A stretch of DNA of 64,000 bases from Gibbula magus (taxonomy: Eukaryota > Mollusca > Gastropoda > Trochida > Trochidae): the NCBI GenBank assembly GCA_936450465.1, contig OW388296.1:13947867-14011866 (forward strand). Reading direction: 5' to 3'. Shown here piece by piece: positions 1 through 12,233 of the stretch. The position numbers and the translations under genes are program-made. The notes under the pieces were generated by a model that made no database searches, was not told where the DNA came from, and saw nothing but the letters and a program-made list of their open reading frames with translations. Every line of letters starts with the position of its first letter. Within the stretch, counting starts at the first letter, position 1.

Positions 1-3000
1 CCTGACGCTTCTTGATGAACGACTCGCTCTGGTTCCCAAACAACTTCTTAGGAGGGAGCAGATTCTTGTCCAACTTGCAGGTGGATACCAGCTGAAACAC
101 CAGCAATACAGGCCAATGTAGCATATTTATCATCCAAAACTGTGTGCCACAGGAGATATTGCTTGTATGAAATTTTGAGAATAACCAACTCGGTACGAGT
201 GATTACGGGAAATATGCACGAATCGAAATGATGTTCACAGTCGCGAGCCTTGGCGAGCGACTCAACATCATTTCGATGAGTGCATATTTCCCGTAATCAC
301 TCGTACTGAGTTGGTTATTCTATATATCACCCATTACATTCAATTAAAATACACATTTACGAAGAACAAAAGTTATTTTTTGAGACTGTAGTAATTGACA
401 TTGATCAGCTGATTTGTATTCATGCGCGTGTTACACGGATCATCTCTCGTGGTCAAACACTATAAAAAATAGTTCTTTAATAAAACGACAAGAAATTATA
501 TTGTTAGTCTATTTGGATAACCCATAACAAAGTTTTCATATATGACGCGAATTTACATTATAAACACATGTACGGATACAGCCTCAAATTATTTTGATAA
601 GTACATCATTTCGCCTTACTGCAGTATCCCACAGCATGAATGACTGACGTGTGCGAGTGACTCAACAGCATAGCGTTGAACCGAAAATTGAAAAAACCTG
701 TCAATATTTTAAAATGACAACGGTTAAAAATAACAATGTCCAGGAGAAGAATCTACAACGAATGCATAGAATCACATTTATATGCCAAGAGGGTCAACCA
801 GACTGAAGTTTTACCAACATTTCGTCTCAGGGATGTGGATTTGGGGCCTAGTTCACGTCACGTCGGCCGTAGGTCCACAACAAAAAACGATAACTCTAAT
901 CGGATGTTTACTGACGGTGAAGTCGGAGATGAAATAAACGATTGCAACAACAACGCAACATTGGAAGTGTGTACCTATGGAAATATTAATCATATGGATT
1001 CTGAATGGTGAACGAATCTTTCGATCTTAGTTTGATTGAACTGTCTAGTCCCGATGTCAAACGTGAAACGACAGGTTTGATCTCATTCTGCACGCTTATT
1101 CTGATTCAGAATCAGCGAGAATAATGCATCGATTGTTCATTATTTTCTGATGTTGTCTCTTGTTGGTGGTTAGGTATATCTAATTATTTATGGATTGAAC
1201 ATTCTTTTGTCCGGAACTGTTCATGGTTTTACTCTGTTGGCAGCCATGTTTGTTTACAAACAACGACGACAACGCAAAGCCGTTGAAGTTTTAAAACATA
1301 ATCTTTAAAAACTTGTCTTTTAAAGGAATAGTGACAATGTAGATTAAGATACCTATTATGATTTTGTATATAGAACATTTTATAAACTTGATATTGTTAT
1401 ATTCTTGATCTGTTTTTATTTTAAAAATCGATCTGTTTTTATTTTAAAAATCGATCTGTTTTTATTTTAAAATCGATCTGTTTTTAATTTAAAAATTGAG
1501 ATGTGTGACAGTGAGCTCGGCACTTTCTATTTATCAATGAAGCAAGAAAGTAGTACCGTCAACCAATCGTCGTGTCATTCTCTGGCTACTGACCAATCAG
1601 TGTTGAGAATCACTAAAGAGCACATGTGCGAATATCACAAAAATAATCACCTGTGTATTCTAACCCGTATGGGTAATATCATGCGATATCTCCTTTGAAC
1701 AATGCCCTGTCACCATCAAGAACATGACATCACAATGCTTTTACATCATCCAGCAATGACGTTTCAATGATATGGCGTCATAAACATGATGACGTCACAA
1801 TGCTATGACATCACCGCATTGGAAGCGCCGATTGTTTCAAAACTTTTTTTAAATGTAAATATGACTTTTTCGCGGTGCTTGCTGTGTCTTTATTATTTGT
1901 TTGACATTTGCGGTATGGGATTATATGGGATTATAGTCTATTCTTTCCCCTTTATTTTGGTGTAAAAATATTTGTAGACAAACAATTGGTTCAGATGATA
2001 TGAAGTGTACGAATAAGGTGAGTTACAGCTATATGTTCTTGTTTTCCTGAGATACGAGGCAGATAGCCCGTACGGGCGTGTTGGCTCGAGGCAATGCAAA
2101 CATGTGGGTGATAATTAGCCCCCAGGGAAATTAGGCTTCGGGGCGAAGCCCGACAAATTTAGCCTTTTGTAAATGTAATTATTGATGCATTACGAGTCAA
2201 CAATGCACATGCAAATTGGTGTGATTTTTGCTGGACATTTCGACCGGACATTGACAAAGACTCGTTATCATGACGAACTGGAGCGACTCCTGGAGACAAC
2301 TCCACTCGCAAATCGCGGAGAGGGCTACCTCCCTGGTAGACAGCTGATTTAAATTCTAAGTCCGTTTTAGGGAACCGATATGGGGTACCTAGGAATTGTT
2401 TATGGCCATCCCGGACCATTCTGGCGCTCGCAAGTTAAGGGTTAACTATCGATTGTTGGACCTTGATTTTTATCGAGGAGAAATGGTTATGTGGTAAGCT
2501 GTTGGTACAGTCAATGATGGCGATAGTGGTCTTATTCTGAGGGTGTGGGTTCGAAATCTGCATGGGCCCGAGGCCTGAGGTGAGGTTAGGTGAGTTGGGG
2601 TTTAACGCCACTTTCAAGATTATTTCACTTATATCGCCGCTGCTAGTATTACGGCAGGGAGAAAGCCCACAACGCCATGTGGCTATGCATTGCAGTGAAA
2701 CCTGCGAAAATTGGCTGGAACTAGCGAACCATTGGTGGTACTACGCTGAAATTCAGTGTAGCATTGCACCCAAACTTTACTGCGTGTTGAACAGTTCTCT
2801 ACTGCAGAAAAAGTTGCCGTGCCCCTGGTGGGATTCGAACCCCGGACCTCTTGATCCGAAGCCGAAACTTGGCCCGAAAAAGTACAAGAATTTGTACTAT
2901 TGAAGGTAGTGTTATCCAAAGTATAACCATGCTATGTAAACTTATTGCTTATTATATGCTGCTGTTTATCTATAATCAGGCACTCATTGGCGGAAACAGT

Positions 3001-6000
3001 TTAACAAGATTATTTATAGAGAAACTATGAGACAATATAAGCGTAACCTCCCCGGTAAGATATTATTCATGCCAGCGAACTTAAGCCTTTGTGCATTTCA
3101 TCATCTTTTCTGCACCAGTGACTAGAGATTCTGATTGCAGTGCAAAGTCCAGGTGCAGCATGGGCTCACACTGGCACAGAACAGCTCACAAAATACAGCA
3201 AGGCTTAGCAAAGCTTAGCAAGTTGATATTAGCCAGAAGAGAAGAAAAGTGTTACCAGTATTAGGTACTGGAAAAGTAACGGTTTTATCAACTTTGATTT
3301 GTATTTGTTATGAAGTTATGATGACAGATAATAACAAATAAAACACATATGTACTCAGGTATGTAAAATATGTTTCGTTACCTTTTCATGTAGATCATGG
3401 AAGGCACTGTAGCGATGTTTGACTGTCCAGCTGTAGGATCCCACCGACACTTCTATCAGGTAAATCTGCACAACAAATAATAAAATCTTGAATCTTCATA
3501 AATCGTTTTTAAAAAACTTGATAAAACTTTTATTTGCATCATAATTTCAAAATCATGTTTGCAGGAGAAAATGTTAACCATTTCTTTCCATTGTTTGCTC
3601 TGAAGCTGTGTTGGTATCTTTTATCTACAAGGAAATAGTTTTCTCTGTACACAAGACAATGACTGTTACTGCCAAAATCTCTATCATCCATCATCTATAC
3701 TTCTAAGGGGCATACTTTGTTGTCACACTGTTATTTTATCTGAAATATAATGTGTATAAAATACGATAATTTATCAGTGTTCTCTCATTGAAAATAAGTA
3801 ATTGTAGACAAATTAAATAATCAATTATGAATAAACACCACTGGATGATTATTCTTATACGTTTCATGATATCTGATCTAATCTTTTCCTCATTCCAAAT
3901 CATGAGATTCAAACTTCAGATCATTAACTGTACATGAACAAAATCAGTGATGCATATTATGAATGCTGAATATTTATCACAATTTATCAACCATAAATCA
4001 TGCTATGATTAAATGCTAACAATTAATTCTTATCTAGAATCAACTGTACAGAATGCATTGTGACAGATGTACCTCATCAACATAATTATTATCCTGTTAC
4101 GGTAAATATCATGAACAAAATAATGTCATCCAAATTGGCAGTAATTATCAGACAGGATTGTTGTAATTATAGACCATTTATAGCATAGCATAACAAACAA
4201 AGCAATAGTTTGACTTCAACATTGTCCCTAACACGGATGGTTATCAAGAATATAATCTTTTAGTTGATGGAAACATAACTCTGAATATGTCTTTATCTCA
4301 TTACTATTTTTAACAAATTGTCCCTAAAACAGAAGTTCTATCCAAGTTAATCTCTCAGCTGATGGTTATTTAGCTATGAGCTACAGGAATCACAAGTTTT
4401 TAACAAAGAGGTGGGGTGAGTTGGTGTTTAACGCCGCTTTCAAGAGTATTTCACTTATATCGCGGCTTCTAGTATTGTTGCAGGGGTGAAACTTGCGAGC
4501 AACGGCTGGACCTAGCGAACCATGGGTGGTACTACGCTGAAATTCAGTGTAGCATTACTACGCTGAAATTCAGTGTAGCATTGCACCCAAACCTTACTGC
4601 ATGTAGAACAGTTCTCTACTGCAGACAAAGTTGCCGTGCCGGAGGGATTCGAACCCCAGAACTCTTGATCTGAAGCCGAACAAGCTAACCACTGCGCTAT
4701 CCCGCCCCTTTTAACAAAGAGAATAATATCAGATTGACCTTGGCTGAAGGAAGGCTATCACAGGCATGAACTTAAACTTGAATTGAATATTTTTAGAAGT
4801 GATCGTTCTTCACTGAATCATGAACCTTACTAACGTTAGATCACAATCAAATCTAAGTTGTAAAGTTATCACTTCAGAATATCTTATGTCAAGAAAGCAA
4901 GAAAATCAACCACTTAAATCTTTGTTGAATCTCTAAGATTGAGATATTTGAAACTACTTCCTGATGTAATAAGATGCCCTCAACTCTGGATAATTGTGCT
5001 TCCTGCTTCTACTACTGTTGCTTTCCTGTGCACTTAGAGCACGTCTACTGCTTTCCTCTCAAACTTGAACGTGTTTAATCACCAAAACATCATAGGCTCA
5101 GATTCTTAAAACAACCATATATGTTTAAGTCTTTCTTGTTGATATTTCCAAAAAATTTTGAACAAAACATTGTTTATTATTTTCAACAGGGCAGGACATT
5201 TATATAAGCTATACAAAATCATAAAAGAATATAAGTGGCATGTTCAAACAATAGATAAAATTTTGTTGAAAAATTATAAAACACTATTTAAAATTTCACA
5301 GGCCCACACCTTTCATCGGCACAACATTGTTGTTAGATAGTAGTTCTAAAGTGCTCAATATTTCATAAGAGTGTATGCAATGCACTATATACTGACATCT
5401 AATCATACTGTTATCACAGTTAAACACTGACAACAGAACAATACATGCACATATCACGTCCTAAATCAATGATTATGACCAGTTAACTACCAGGACACTG
5501 TTTGATACCGGCAACTGCTCGGTAACCATGGTGATAACACATGCTTGCTAATAGATTCAAGGCCTTTTCATGATTTTTTTCTTTTGAAGTTTTGAAGTTA
5601 TATTTGATTGAAGTTTCTATTTTGGATTCATAAGTAAGTGATTTTTTGTAGTCTTTTTAATTTTGCACAACCATTTCCTCCTGGTCTAAATCTACAAAAC
5701 ATGGCCTGTAGTTCACAAGTCTTTTTAATTTAAAAACACCCCAAAATACTGGCAAAATGACTTTTATTGTACTTTCCCCTCATTGTACTGAATCGACTAA
5801 CTTCAAAACACTACTTATCGACAACAGTCATTGCTTTTAGATAAAATAACACCATTGTCAATGTTTGACATATATATCCTCAATACTCCCAACAACACAA
5901 TGAATGCCCTTTTATTAAAAACGATTACATTTAAACAAAATGATATTAAGCTGTTAAGAATCATTAACCATGCCCATGGTTTATGTAAACATCAACATAC

Positions 6001-6260
6001 ATCACATGTAACAATCACCCCCTTTCACTTACATGTGAAACACATTATAAGACCTTTTTGATCTGGGGGTTTTAAATTATAAGACTAGATAGCTTCACAA
6101 TGTGGTTATTCAGCTTTAAAAAATCACTTCCTAAACAACACCCGAAAATTGTCGCGCCAATATAAACACTCACCGTAAAATTTTCCCCAGCTTCAGACCC
6201 TAGAATTCTCACTGTCCTTGAAGCACTGAAGTTATCGAGATCTTTGCCGAAGTGAGCCAT
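1..6260 (-). CDS. NISCH: Nischarin-like PX-domain protein, N-terminal part (3 exons; runs off left edge)
   Basis: Nischarin is an endosome-associated adaptor whose PX domain binds phosphoinositides and whose later leucine-rich repeats bind integrin alpha5, PAK and Rab proteins. Exons read on the minus strand are 6260-6174 (29 codons, ATG at 6260), 3465-3382 (28 codons) and 91-1 (cut by the window edge). All junctions are phase 0 with GT/AG: donors GTGAGT at 6173 and GTAACG at 3381, acceptors CAG before 3465 and before 91. The joined protein starts [10 protein letters not shown]. Exon 2 carries the PX core ([18 protein letters not shown], with the basic RY phosphoinositide-site region). Exon 3 continues with DKNLLPPKK, the proline-rich loop of the PX fold. 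The order and wording match nischarin better than other sorting nexins. The leucine-rich and C-terminal parts lie outside the window, so another nischarin-type PX protein cannot be fully excluded. Confidence 0.85.
179..320. repeat. Long near-perfect palindrome (57-bp arms)
   Basis: The left arm 179-235 and the right arm 264-320 are reverse complements with only a few mismatches, separated by a 28-bp loop. The outer end reads gaataaccaact and the mirror reads agttggttattc. It lies in nischarin intron 2, about 90 bp beyond the exon 3 acceptor. It may be a small foldback or MITE-type element; no target-site duplication was recognised. Confidence 0.85.
1407..1498. repeat. Tandem repeat, 23-bp unit, about 4 copies
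   Basis: The unit begins gatctgtttttatttt and ends aaaaatc. Four consecutive copies with slight decay at the right end lie in nischarin intron 2. It is a simple AT-rich microsatellite-like expansion with no visible coding role. Confidence 0.85.
1695..1806 (+). repeat. Dispersed repeat, copy 1
   Basis: The segment opens tttgaacaatgccctgtcac and is rich in atgacatcacaatg and tgacgtcat words. The reverse complement of 35597-35757 opens with the same block and shows the same ATGAC-rich composition. The two copies in different introns on opposite strands make this a dispersed element of unknown type. Confidence 0.6.
2470..2900 (+). mobile_element. Older tRNA-derived element, split by a younger SINE
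   Basis: The sequence around 2541 (gagggtgtgggttcgaaatc) is a B-box-like tRNA T-arm, and its right-hand continuation resumes at 2878 (aaaagtacaag). The same head with the same downstream layout recurs at 47325-47425, where cgcccaaaaaacgac follows. The 2572-2870 SINE sits inside it. The A-box side is poorly preserved. Confidence 0.5.
2572..2870 (-). mobile_element. tRNA-derived SINE (family 1), copy A
   Basis: The element reads on the minus strand. The right end is a tRNA-like T-arm (B box in gggattcgaaccccgg as seen on plus). Then comes a body shared with copies at 4411, 38004 and 60961. The 3' end is a gttaaac-type tail followed by ctcacctcacctc. It is flanked by short direct repeats ggcccga at 2565-2571 and 2871-2877, consistent with a target-site duplication. 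The outermost tRNA part (A box) is missing compared with the 4411 copy. Confidence 0.8.
4411..4708 (-). mobile_element. Full-length tRNA-derived SINE (family 1), copy B
   Basis: This is the best copy of the family. On the minus strand it starts with a tRNA-like head containing an A box (tagcgcagtggtt) and a B box (ggttcgaatcc), the internal RNA polymerase III promoter. A unique body and a 3' tail ending in caccaactcacc follow. It is bounded by a 13-bp direct repeat ttttaacaaagag at 4398-4410 and 4709-4721, the hallmark of LINE-machinery insertion. A 26-bp internal tandem duplication (actacgctgaaattc...) lies near 4530-4581. The element lies in nischarin intron 1. Confidence 0.92.
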
Positions 6261-6480
6261 TGTTGATTATGCTTGATCACTCTCCTATCATGTTTACCAA
6301 TATCATCTCATGACGGACTTGACACACTTTCTCGCCATCTTGCCGATCTGACACGCCCTCTTCTGACAGATTCACGAATGATAAGAGTGACCTCCCCTGA
6401 TCGAAGCGCTCTTAAAATCCTCACATTGGCAGTTTGGCGGTCAGTGAGTCTTATTAATTATTATTGGATTGTTTAATCAA
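6261..6480 (-). promoter_or_regulatory. Putative nischarin upstream/promoter region
   Basis: This is the sequence immediately upstream of the nischarin ATG on the minus strand and must contain its 5' UTR and core promoter unless an upstream non-coding exon exists. I see no clear TATA box or CpG cluster. The position is inferred from the gene start only. Confidence 0.3.
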
Positions 6481-8828
6481 TTTAATTGTGTTGTAGGAAG
6501 GTTTCTGGCTAAATAAACCAATTAAGACGTTGAATTTCTTTATTTTTAAAACACCATATCCGCCTTGAAAAGTGTAGGCCTACTTTCGGCAGTGATTGTG
6601 CATTTCAAATGTACATATTCAGCGTTTGATTGCTTTATCTATGATTTGAAGATTGTTTTAGAAATAACGTATACTTTCTGATCCAAATGAAGAGTACACC
6701 TATGTACGGAAGCAACACGAATACTGATTTGAAATATTGCAAAGAGTTATTTTTTATAAGCATATATATACACACACGTAGCCTATATGTTTTAATTGTT
6801 TATGTTCATAGTCAGATATATATACCATAAACCGAGTTTCTCTGTAAAACAGCATAAACAAAATCTGAATGGATGCCTACAAGTGTGTGTTATAACATCT
6901 CGTGAGAGTATGACCCTAGTATCGTCGGTCTTATATACATGTGTCCATTAGATTGGTTAAATAATTCCGAAAATAATAAATAAAATTATGATAAATAAAG
7001 ATAAAAAAATAATAATAGAGCCATGGCCTCTGTAGCTCATCAGGAGATAATAAGTGGGGTATGTTATGGAGTGGGCTTTATAGCAATGGTCAGATAATGG
7101 AATATAGTAATAAGAATCTGGGTAGTGAAACGATAAAAGCAGTTTAAAAATATTTTGTTACCATAACTTTGCCAATTTGCTATATATATGTGTTGAAAGA
7201 GCAACACAAAGTTGCACAGAAACATGTTATTTGTTATAAAATGTTAGTATGACAATATATGCATAGATAATAAACGCCAAAGATGTTTTTTGTGTAATAT
7301 ATGTGCAAATGTTTGTTTTGTAGCTTGGAAATAAATTGCTGGTATCAAACATATAACAATGTGGTGGAGAGATCATACTATTTTTTAATATCTTACACAC
7401 ATTATATAATAATGAATATACCGGGTACAATTCTTTGCATACAATTCACCACTGTCAGCTATTGCAATAATGGCCTGGAGCTGTAGAAGAAAATGAAAAA
7501 AACCTTTTTAGGTCATGACCCCTGCTAATTATTATCAAAATTGGTTACACATAAATCCACATTCGTTATAAATATCAAACACCTTTGCATTATATTGTTT
7601 TAATTCTTAATTGCATTATGGCAATATCAACATTTATTACATAATGAATAGGAGCCTCAGTTTTTGAAAATCCCATTTCTCATAGTCTCCATTTCAATAC
7701 TTAATAAATTGGTGAATTTTTTTTAGTAAATTCTTTTTCACCATTTCTTATAGGCTCCTTTTCAATATTTGATAAAATGGTGATATTCTGTTTAAAAAAA
7801 TCTTTTTTAGAGTCAGTGGAAGACTAAAGCAGTCTCACGCACAGTCTATAACACAGTGCTGCACAGTAGTTTGAAGTAACCTGAAACCTCTGTGTAACTA
7901 TCAGTTTTCATCCTTCTGCCAGGAAGTGGTCACCCCCAGGTCAACACAATGCAATTACATAACATGCAGACACTGGACTCACAGCCAGTTAAATTTATAT
8001 GTTAGATGTTGTTTTTCCTACAATTAATTATTTTTCTGTACTGGAGAAGAAGATGAAAATAGGTGTGGTGTCACAATCTCATATAGATATGGTACTTCTT
8101 TTATAGTCCTATGTTATCACCAGTCATCACTAGTCATATTAAGTTCACATATCTCATGTAAAATGAAAAAAAATTAATTCCTCTTCAAGGTATTCCTTCA
8201 AAGGGTATTCAGTAGTTCTCATTTCAAATAGATTCACATTAAACATGTCCATAATGTAGACATTTATCTCATTTCTTGTTCCTATTGAATACAATTAACT
8301 GCTAAGTTAATAGAAAACTAAATCAGTTATAAAGTATAAAATATGATATAAATATGGTATACCAAATTGACTCGTACTGGAAATTCTCATTAATTAATTA
8401 ATTCTCCTAATAATTACACAATATCATGAGATATTCAAAAACTCCATTATTTACTCTTAAATTTCAAAGAACATTATATTAGATTTAATAAAAGATTCTG
8501 TATTAAGTCTTTAGAATACTTTTAGACTTGTGTACCTTTATCAGCAAATTCACTTGCAAAATACAAATAATTACTCATATATATGTGAAATGTGAGACAA
8601 AGATAAAATATGACTTATAATTTTTGTTAGACCTCCAATTCTAAGTTTTTAATTCTCAACATCTCTTTTTCATCAGACATATTATATTCTCAAAGCACAT
8701 GTTAGAACTCTCACATCAGAAAGATGAAATGGCTTTCCCTCAGGTGTTTTCTTTAAAATTACCTTTCTTACCTAATTACTGATTGAAGTGCACATAAAAT
8801 CTCAGAAAAATGGTGTAAACTGAAATAG
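6481..8828. other. Gene-free AT-rich stretch
   Basis: I recognise no exon here. The stretch holds short CA/TA microsatellite runs near 6765 and two small fragments related to the 8829-9480 repeat: aggtcatgacccctg near 7511 and ggagaagaagatgaaaatag near 8043. Confidence 0.5.
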
Positions 8829-9480
8829 GCTTTTAGGTTATGATCCCTGTGACCCATATTTGGGGTCACAGACTCACCAAATTTACAATTCAGAATCCCT
8901 TACAGCCAAGGAGTCTGTACATAAAATTTCAGCTCGCTAGAGCCATTGGGACTGGAGATGAAGATGAAAATAGCATTTTAGGTCATTGCCTCTGTGACCC
9001 ATATTTGGGGTCTCACAGTCACCAAATTTACAATTTAAAATCCCCTTCAGTCAAGGAGTATGTACATAAAATTTCAGCTCTCTACGTTCATTGGGACTGG
9101 AGAAGAAGATGAAAATAGTTTTTTAGGTAATGACCCCTGTGAGCCACACTTGAGATCACAGGGTCACCAAATCTACAATTTAGAGTCCCCTTCAGCCAAG
9201 GAGTCTGTACAAAAAATTTCAGCTCTCTGGGGGTCATTGGTTCTGGAGAAGAAGATGAAAATAGCTTTTAAGGTTATGACCCCTGTGACCCACATTTGGG
9301 GTCACAGGGTCACCAAATTTACAATTTAGTATCCCTTTCAGCCAAGGAGTCTGTACATAACATTTCAGCTCTCTGGAGTCATTGGTTCTTGAGAAGAAGT
9401 CGAAAAAGCGAAAAGTTTACGGACGGACGGACGCCATCCCATGCCATAAGCCCATCGGGCCTTTCAGGCCTGATGAGCTA
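8829..9480 (+). repeat. ~145-bp tandem repeat, 4 units plus a distinct terminal segment
   Basis: Units start at about 8829, 8973, 9118 and 9264. Each contains aggttatgacccctgtgaccc, then caccaaatttacaattta, then cagccaaggagtctgtac and ggagaagaagatgaaaatag. The array closes with an acggacggacggacgcc run and gggcctttcaggcctgatgagc. Fragments of the unit occur at about 7511, 8043 and 22870-22970, so this is a tandemly arranged member of a dispersed family. Overlapping short open frames here only repeat the array and are not genes. Confidence 0.85.
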
Positions 9481-11345
9481 AAAATTAAAAACTCAAATCT
9501 GTGGACATTGATTTTATTTCAGAGAAACACATTGTCTGTACAAAGTATTTCAACAAAAAGTCTACATTATTCATATAAAAAGAAGCGACTAATACATTTT
9601 ACGTAGTCCAAACAGACAAATGTAAATGACATTGAAGTTCAGAATAGGAATCATGTTCTTAACACAATACTTTAAATATTTTAACGGGAATATATTGTTA
9701 CACATATAAGGTTAGACAACATGTCAGAATTAGGTTAGGTGAAGAGCACCAAGATTATGGTAATTATGACTATTTGTTGATAATTAATTACCGCTCTTTC
9801 CACTTTGTGACAAGAATGTTCTCAAGATCTGAATTTGTTTGACATCCTGCTCTTCATTTCTATTTATTATCGTTATTCCAACTTCTAAAATGACACTCAA
9901 AGATGGGTGACACAACAATTTCTAACAATCTTTCTAAATAGTAAAATAGTAAATACCGAATGTTCGATATTGGATATAACAGAATGCTTAATAAACATCA
10001 GAGATACGTGCTATTTATACAGTGAACATATGTATCGTTTTCAGTAGATATAAGATATGATACATTTCTTCAGTATCTAAATGACATGTATTTAACGCAT
10101 GTAACGCATTCAGCCTTACATCTATCAGAGGGTTACTGAATGTCAAACTAGCTTATTAATAACTGTTTCTGCAACGGCGTCGCTGATTGCACAGTTATTT
10201 TCCAATGCAACCAATCAGGTTCTCCCTTATAGTACAGAGGTTATAATCGGAAATCTTCAGGGAGTAACTTTACTCTGTAGGAAGAGAATACAGACAAATC
10301 GATAAGGCAAGAGACTATAGTTTTTAAAATGAAATTAAAACCTTGTGTAGTTCCCGCGAATCACCATTGTCTTAAGGGTATGGTTTAGATCTTTCTGAAG
10401 ATTGCAACACGATTAATAGTTTATACATTTTTAACAATGATTAATGGCAAGAGCAGGTTTCAAATATCTATTGGGAATCAACTAATCACAATTCCCGTAT
10501 GTTCTTATCATGTTGAACCTTAAATGCATTTCCCCCAATTTATGTATTTTCACTGTGATAGAAAACAACAGTATAACATGCCATGGCAATACTTTTACAA
10601 AAAATACATTTTCATCTTGAAAATGGCATAACAGGGAGGAGAATTCACTTGTGAAAATTAACTATACATGCTAGAAATAGTTAAGTAAAGTTAGAATCGG
10701 AATCAACAATGCTGTTAAAAAAATAAAACCAGACACAAGTAAACGAGGTAGCTTAAGTATACAAAATATGTAATGCAATAATGATGAAATAAATGATGGG
10801 GATTGTTTTGAATTAGAATTTGCATACATAATAACAACTGATGAACAGGAATAAAATACAATATGTACACATCCATTATTGAATAAATGATCTATGCATT
10901 ACATACGCAAAATTTAGAAAATCAAACAAAATTCAAACCTCGACAACAAGAAATGTTTAGAATATAGAATAATTTATACTTTATCTAAATTACCATACTC
11001 ACTTGTGTACATCTGAATGCAAAACTATGCACTTTTAAAACAACACTAATAACTAATATGTAATATGCTTAATGAAAAACAACATATTTGAATTTTTTTT
11101 TACAAATAATGATAACGTATTTTATGTGTTGAACAGACATTTTATGCCAAGAATCAAGATAAATATATAGATAACAGTTTCCGGTTTTATAGTATGCAAC
11201 GTCTAAACATATTCTTGTGTCGTTTTCAAGCAGACAATACACACAAAATTATGTGGAAACGTCGCATATCATGACTAAAGAGGTTGTTATTTATATATTC
11301 TATTCATCGACGTCATTCTAACTTCTAAAACGCCACACAAAGATT
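9481..11345. other. Gene-free AT-rich stretch
   Basis: I see no exon with homology and no structured repeat beyond simple AT-rich sequence. It may include 3' sequence of the transcript ending at or below 12234 on the minus strand. Confidence 0.45.
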
Positions 11346-11425
11346 TCATGTCAGATTGACATAGGTATACAGTGCATCCTCGTCGTCTTGAAACCCGTCC
11401 TCATCTTCGTCATATTCATCTTCTT
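11346..11425 (-). CDS. Candidate acidic terminal exon, parent gene uncertain
   Basis: On the minus strand a good acceptor (pyrimidine-rich tract ending ttctttacag) precedes an open segment. In the frame that leaves two leading bases it encodes EDEYDEDEDGF, then QDDEDALYTYVNLT, and a TGA at 11346-11348. The very acidic composition with a tyrosine motif (YTYVN; YxN is a Grb2 SH2-type site) looks like a cytoplasmic C-terminus. It lies 0.8 kb beyond the stop of the Notch-ligand-like gene and could be an alternative last exon of it, but the required phase (one base carried in) fits only a weak donor (ACA|GTCCCG) in exon 10. It may instead belong to another transcript. Confidence 0.4.
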
Positions 11426-12233
11426 CTGTAAAGAACAACTTTTTGTCTGTATTTCTTAAGTCCTATTTCTACGAAAAGATACGTACAACTTTAAGTCTCT
11501 GAGGAGCATTTTAAATTGGAATCGTACATGTATTAAGAAAATCAAATATTTTTCTAGAAACGAATTTTAAGGTCCTTTATCGCCTGGATTAAAATAACAA
11601 ATTGGTTTATAACTTAAAATTTGTTCATATGTAAAGGATTATTAAAATGTCTTTAATCAATATTATTGAAATGTGTCCTGTGCTATAATTCGCGCAATAG
11701 TGACATTATGCCATGCGGTCGATTATATTTGCTTGTATATTTCACAGAACTGCACATGTACATTGTAGTTCAGTAAATTCGACAAAGGATCATTATATTA
11801 ACATGCATTTAGTTTCAAGCTAAGAAATACATAAACATTCTGACGGATCATTTATAACGTAACGAAGACGATAAAGTATAGTCTGTCTATCTCTCATACA
11901 CTTGTACAAGGGTTATCAAATCAGGTTTTGAAATTGAAAAACGATGACAAACGTCATCTGTCTGGATGACCAAAGTTGAAAATAGGTTTGTGAAAGACTT
12001 GATACGATCATACTGTAATGTGAACATGCTTTGATGCTCCACGTTTCCTTAACACGGTGTAAACGTATAACCTCCGGGATAATAAAGTCTTATCTTATCT
12101 TAATATCTTATCTGAAAACTTCACTTCACTAATGCATTCCAAATAATATCATTCTAATAAATAGCCAAATGAACGAAGATCTATCTCATTATCACAAGGT
12201 TAGACACAACCAGTATCAGCGAGTCTGTATTCT

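Noticed and set aside
736..1011. 91-codon ORF ([12 protein letters not shown]...)
   Set aside because: No recognisable domain; lies in nischarin intron 2 on the opposite strand next to repeats; no splice or promoter support.
8840..9481. Three overlapping open frames with repeated peptides (VTHIWGH...)
   Set aside because: They are translations of the 145-bp tandem repeat in shifting frames; no signal of protein selection.
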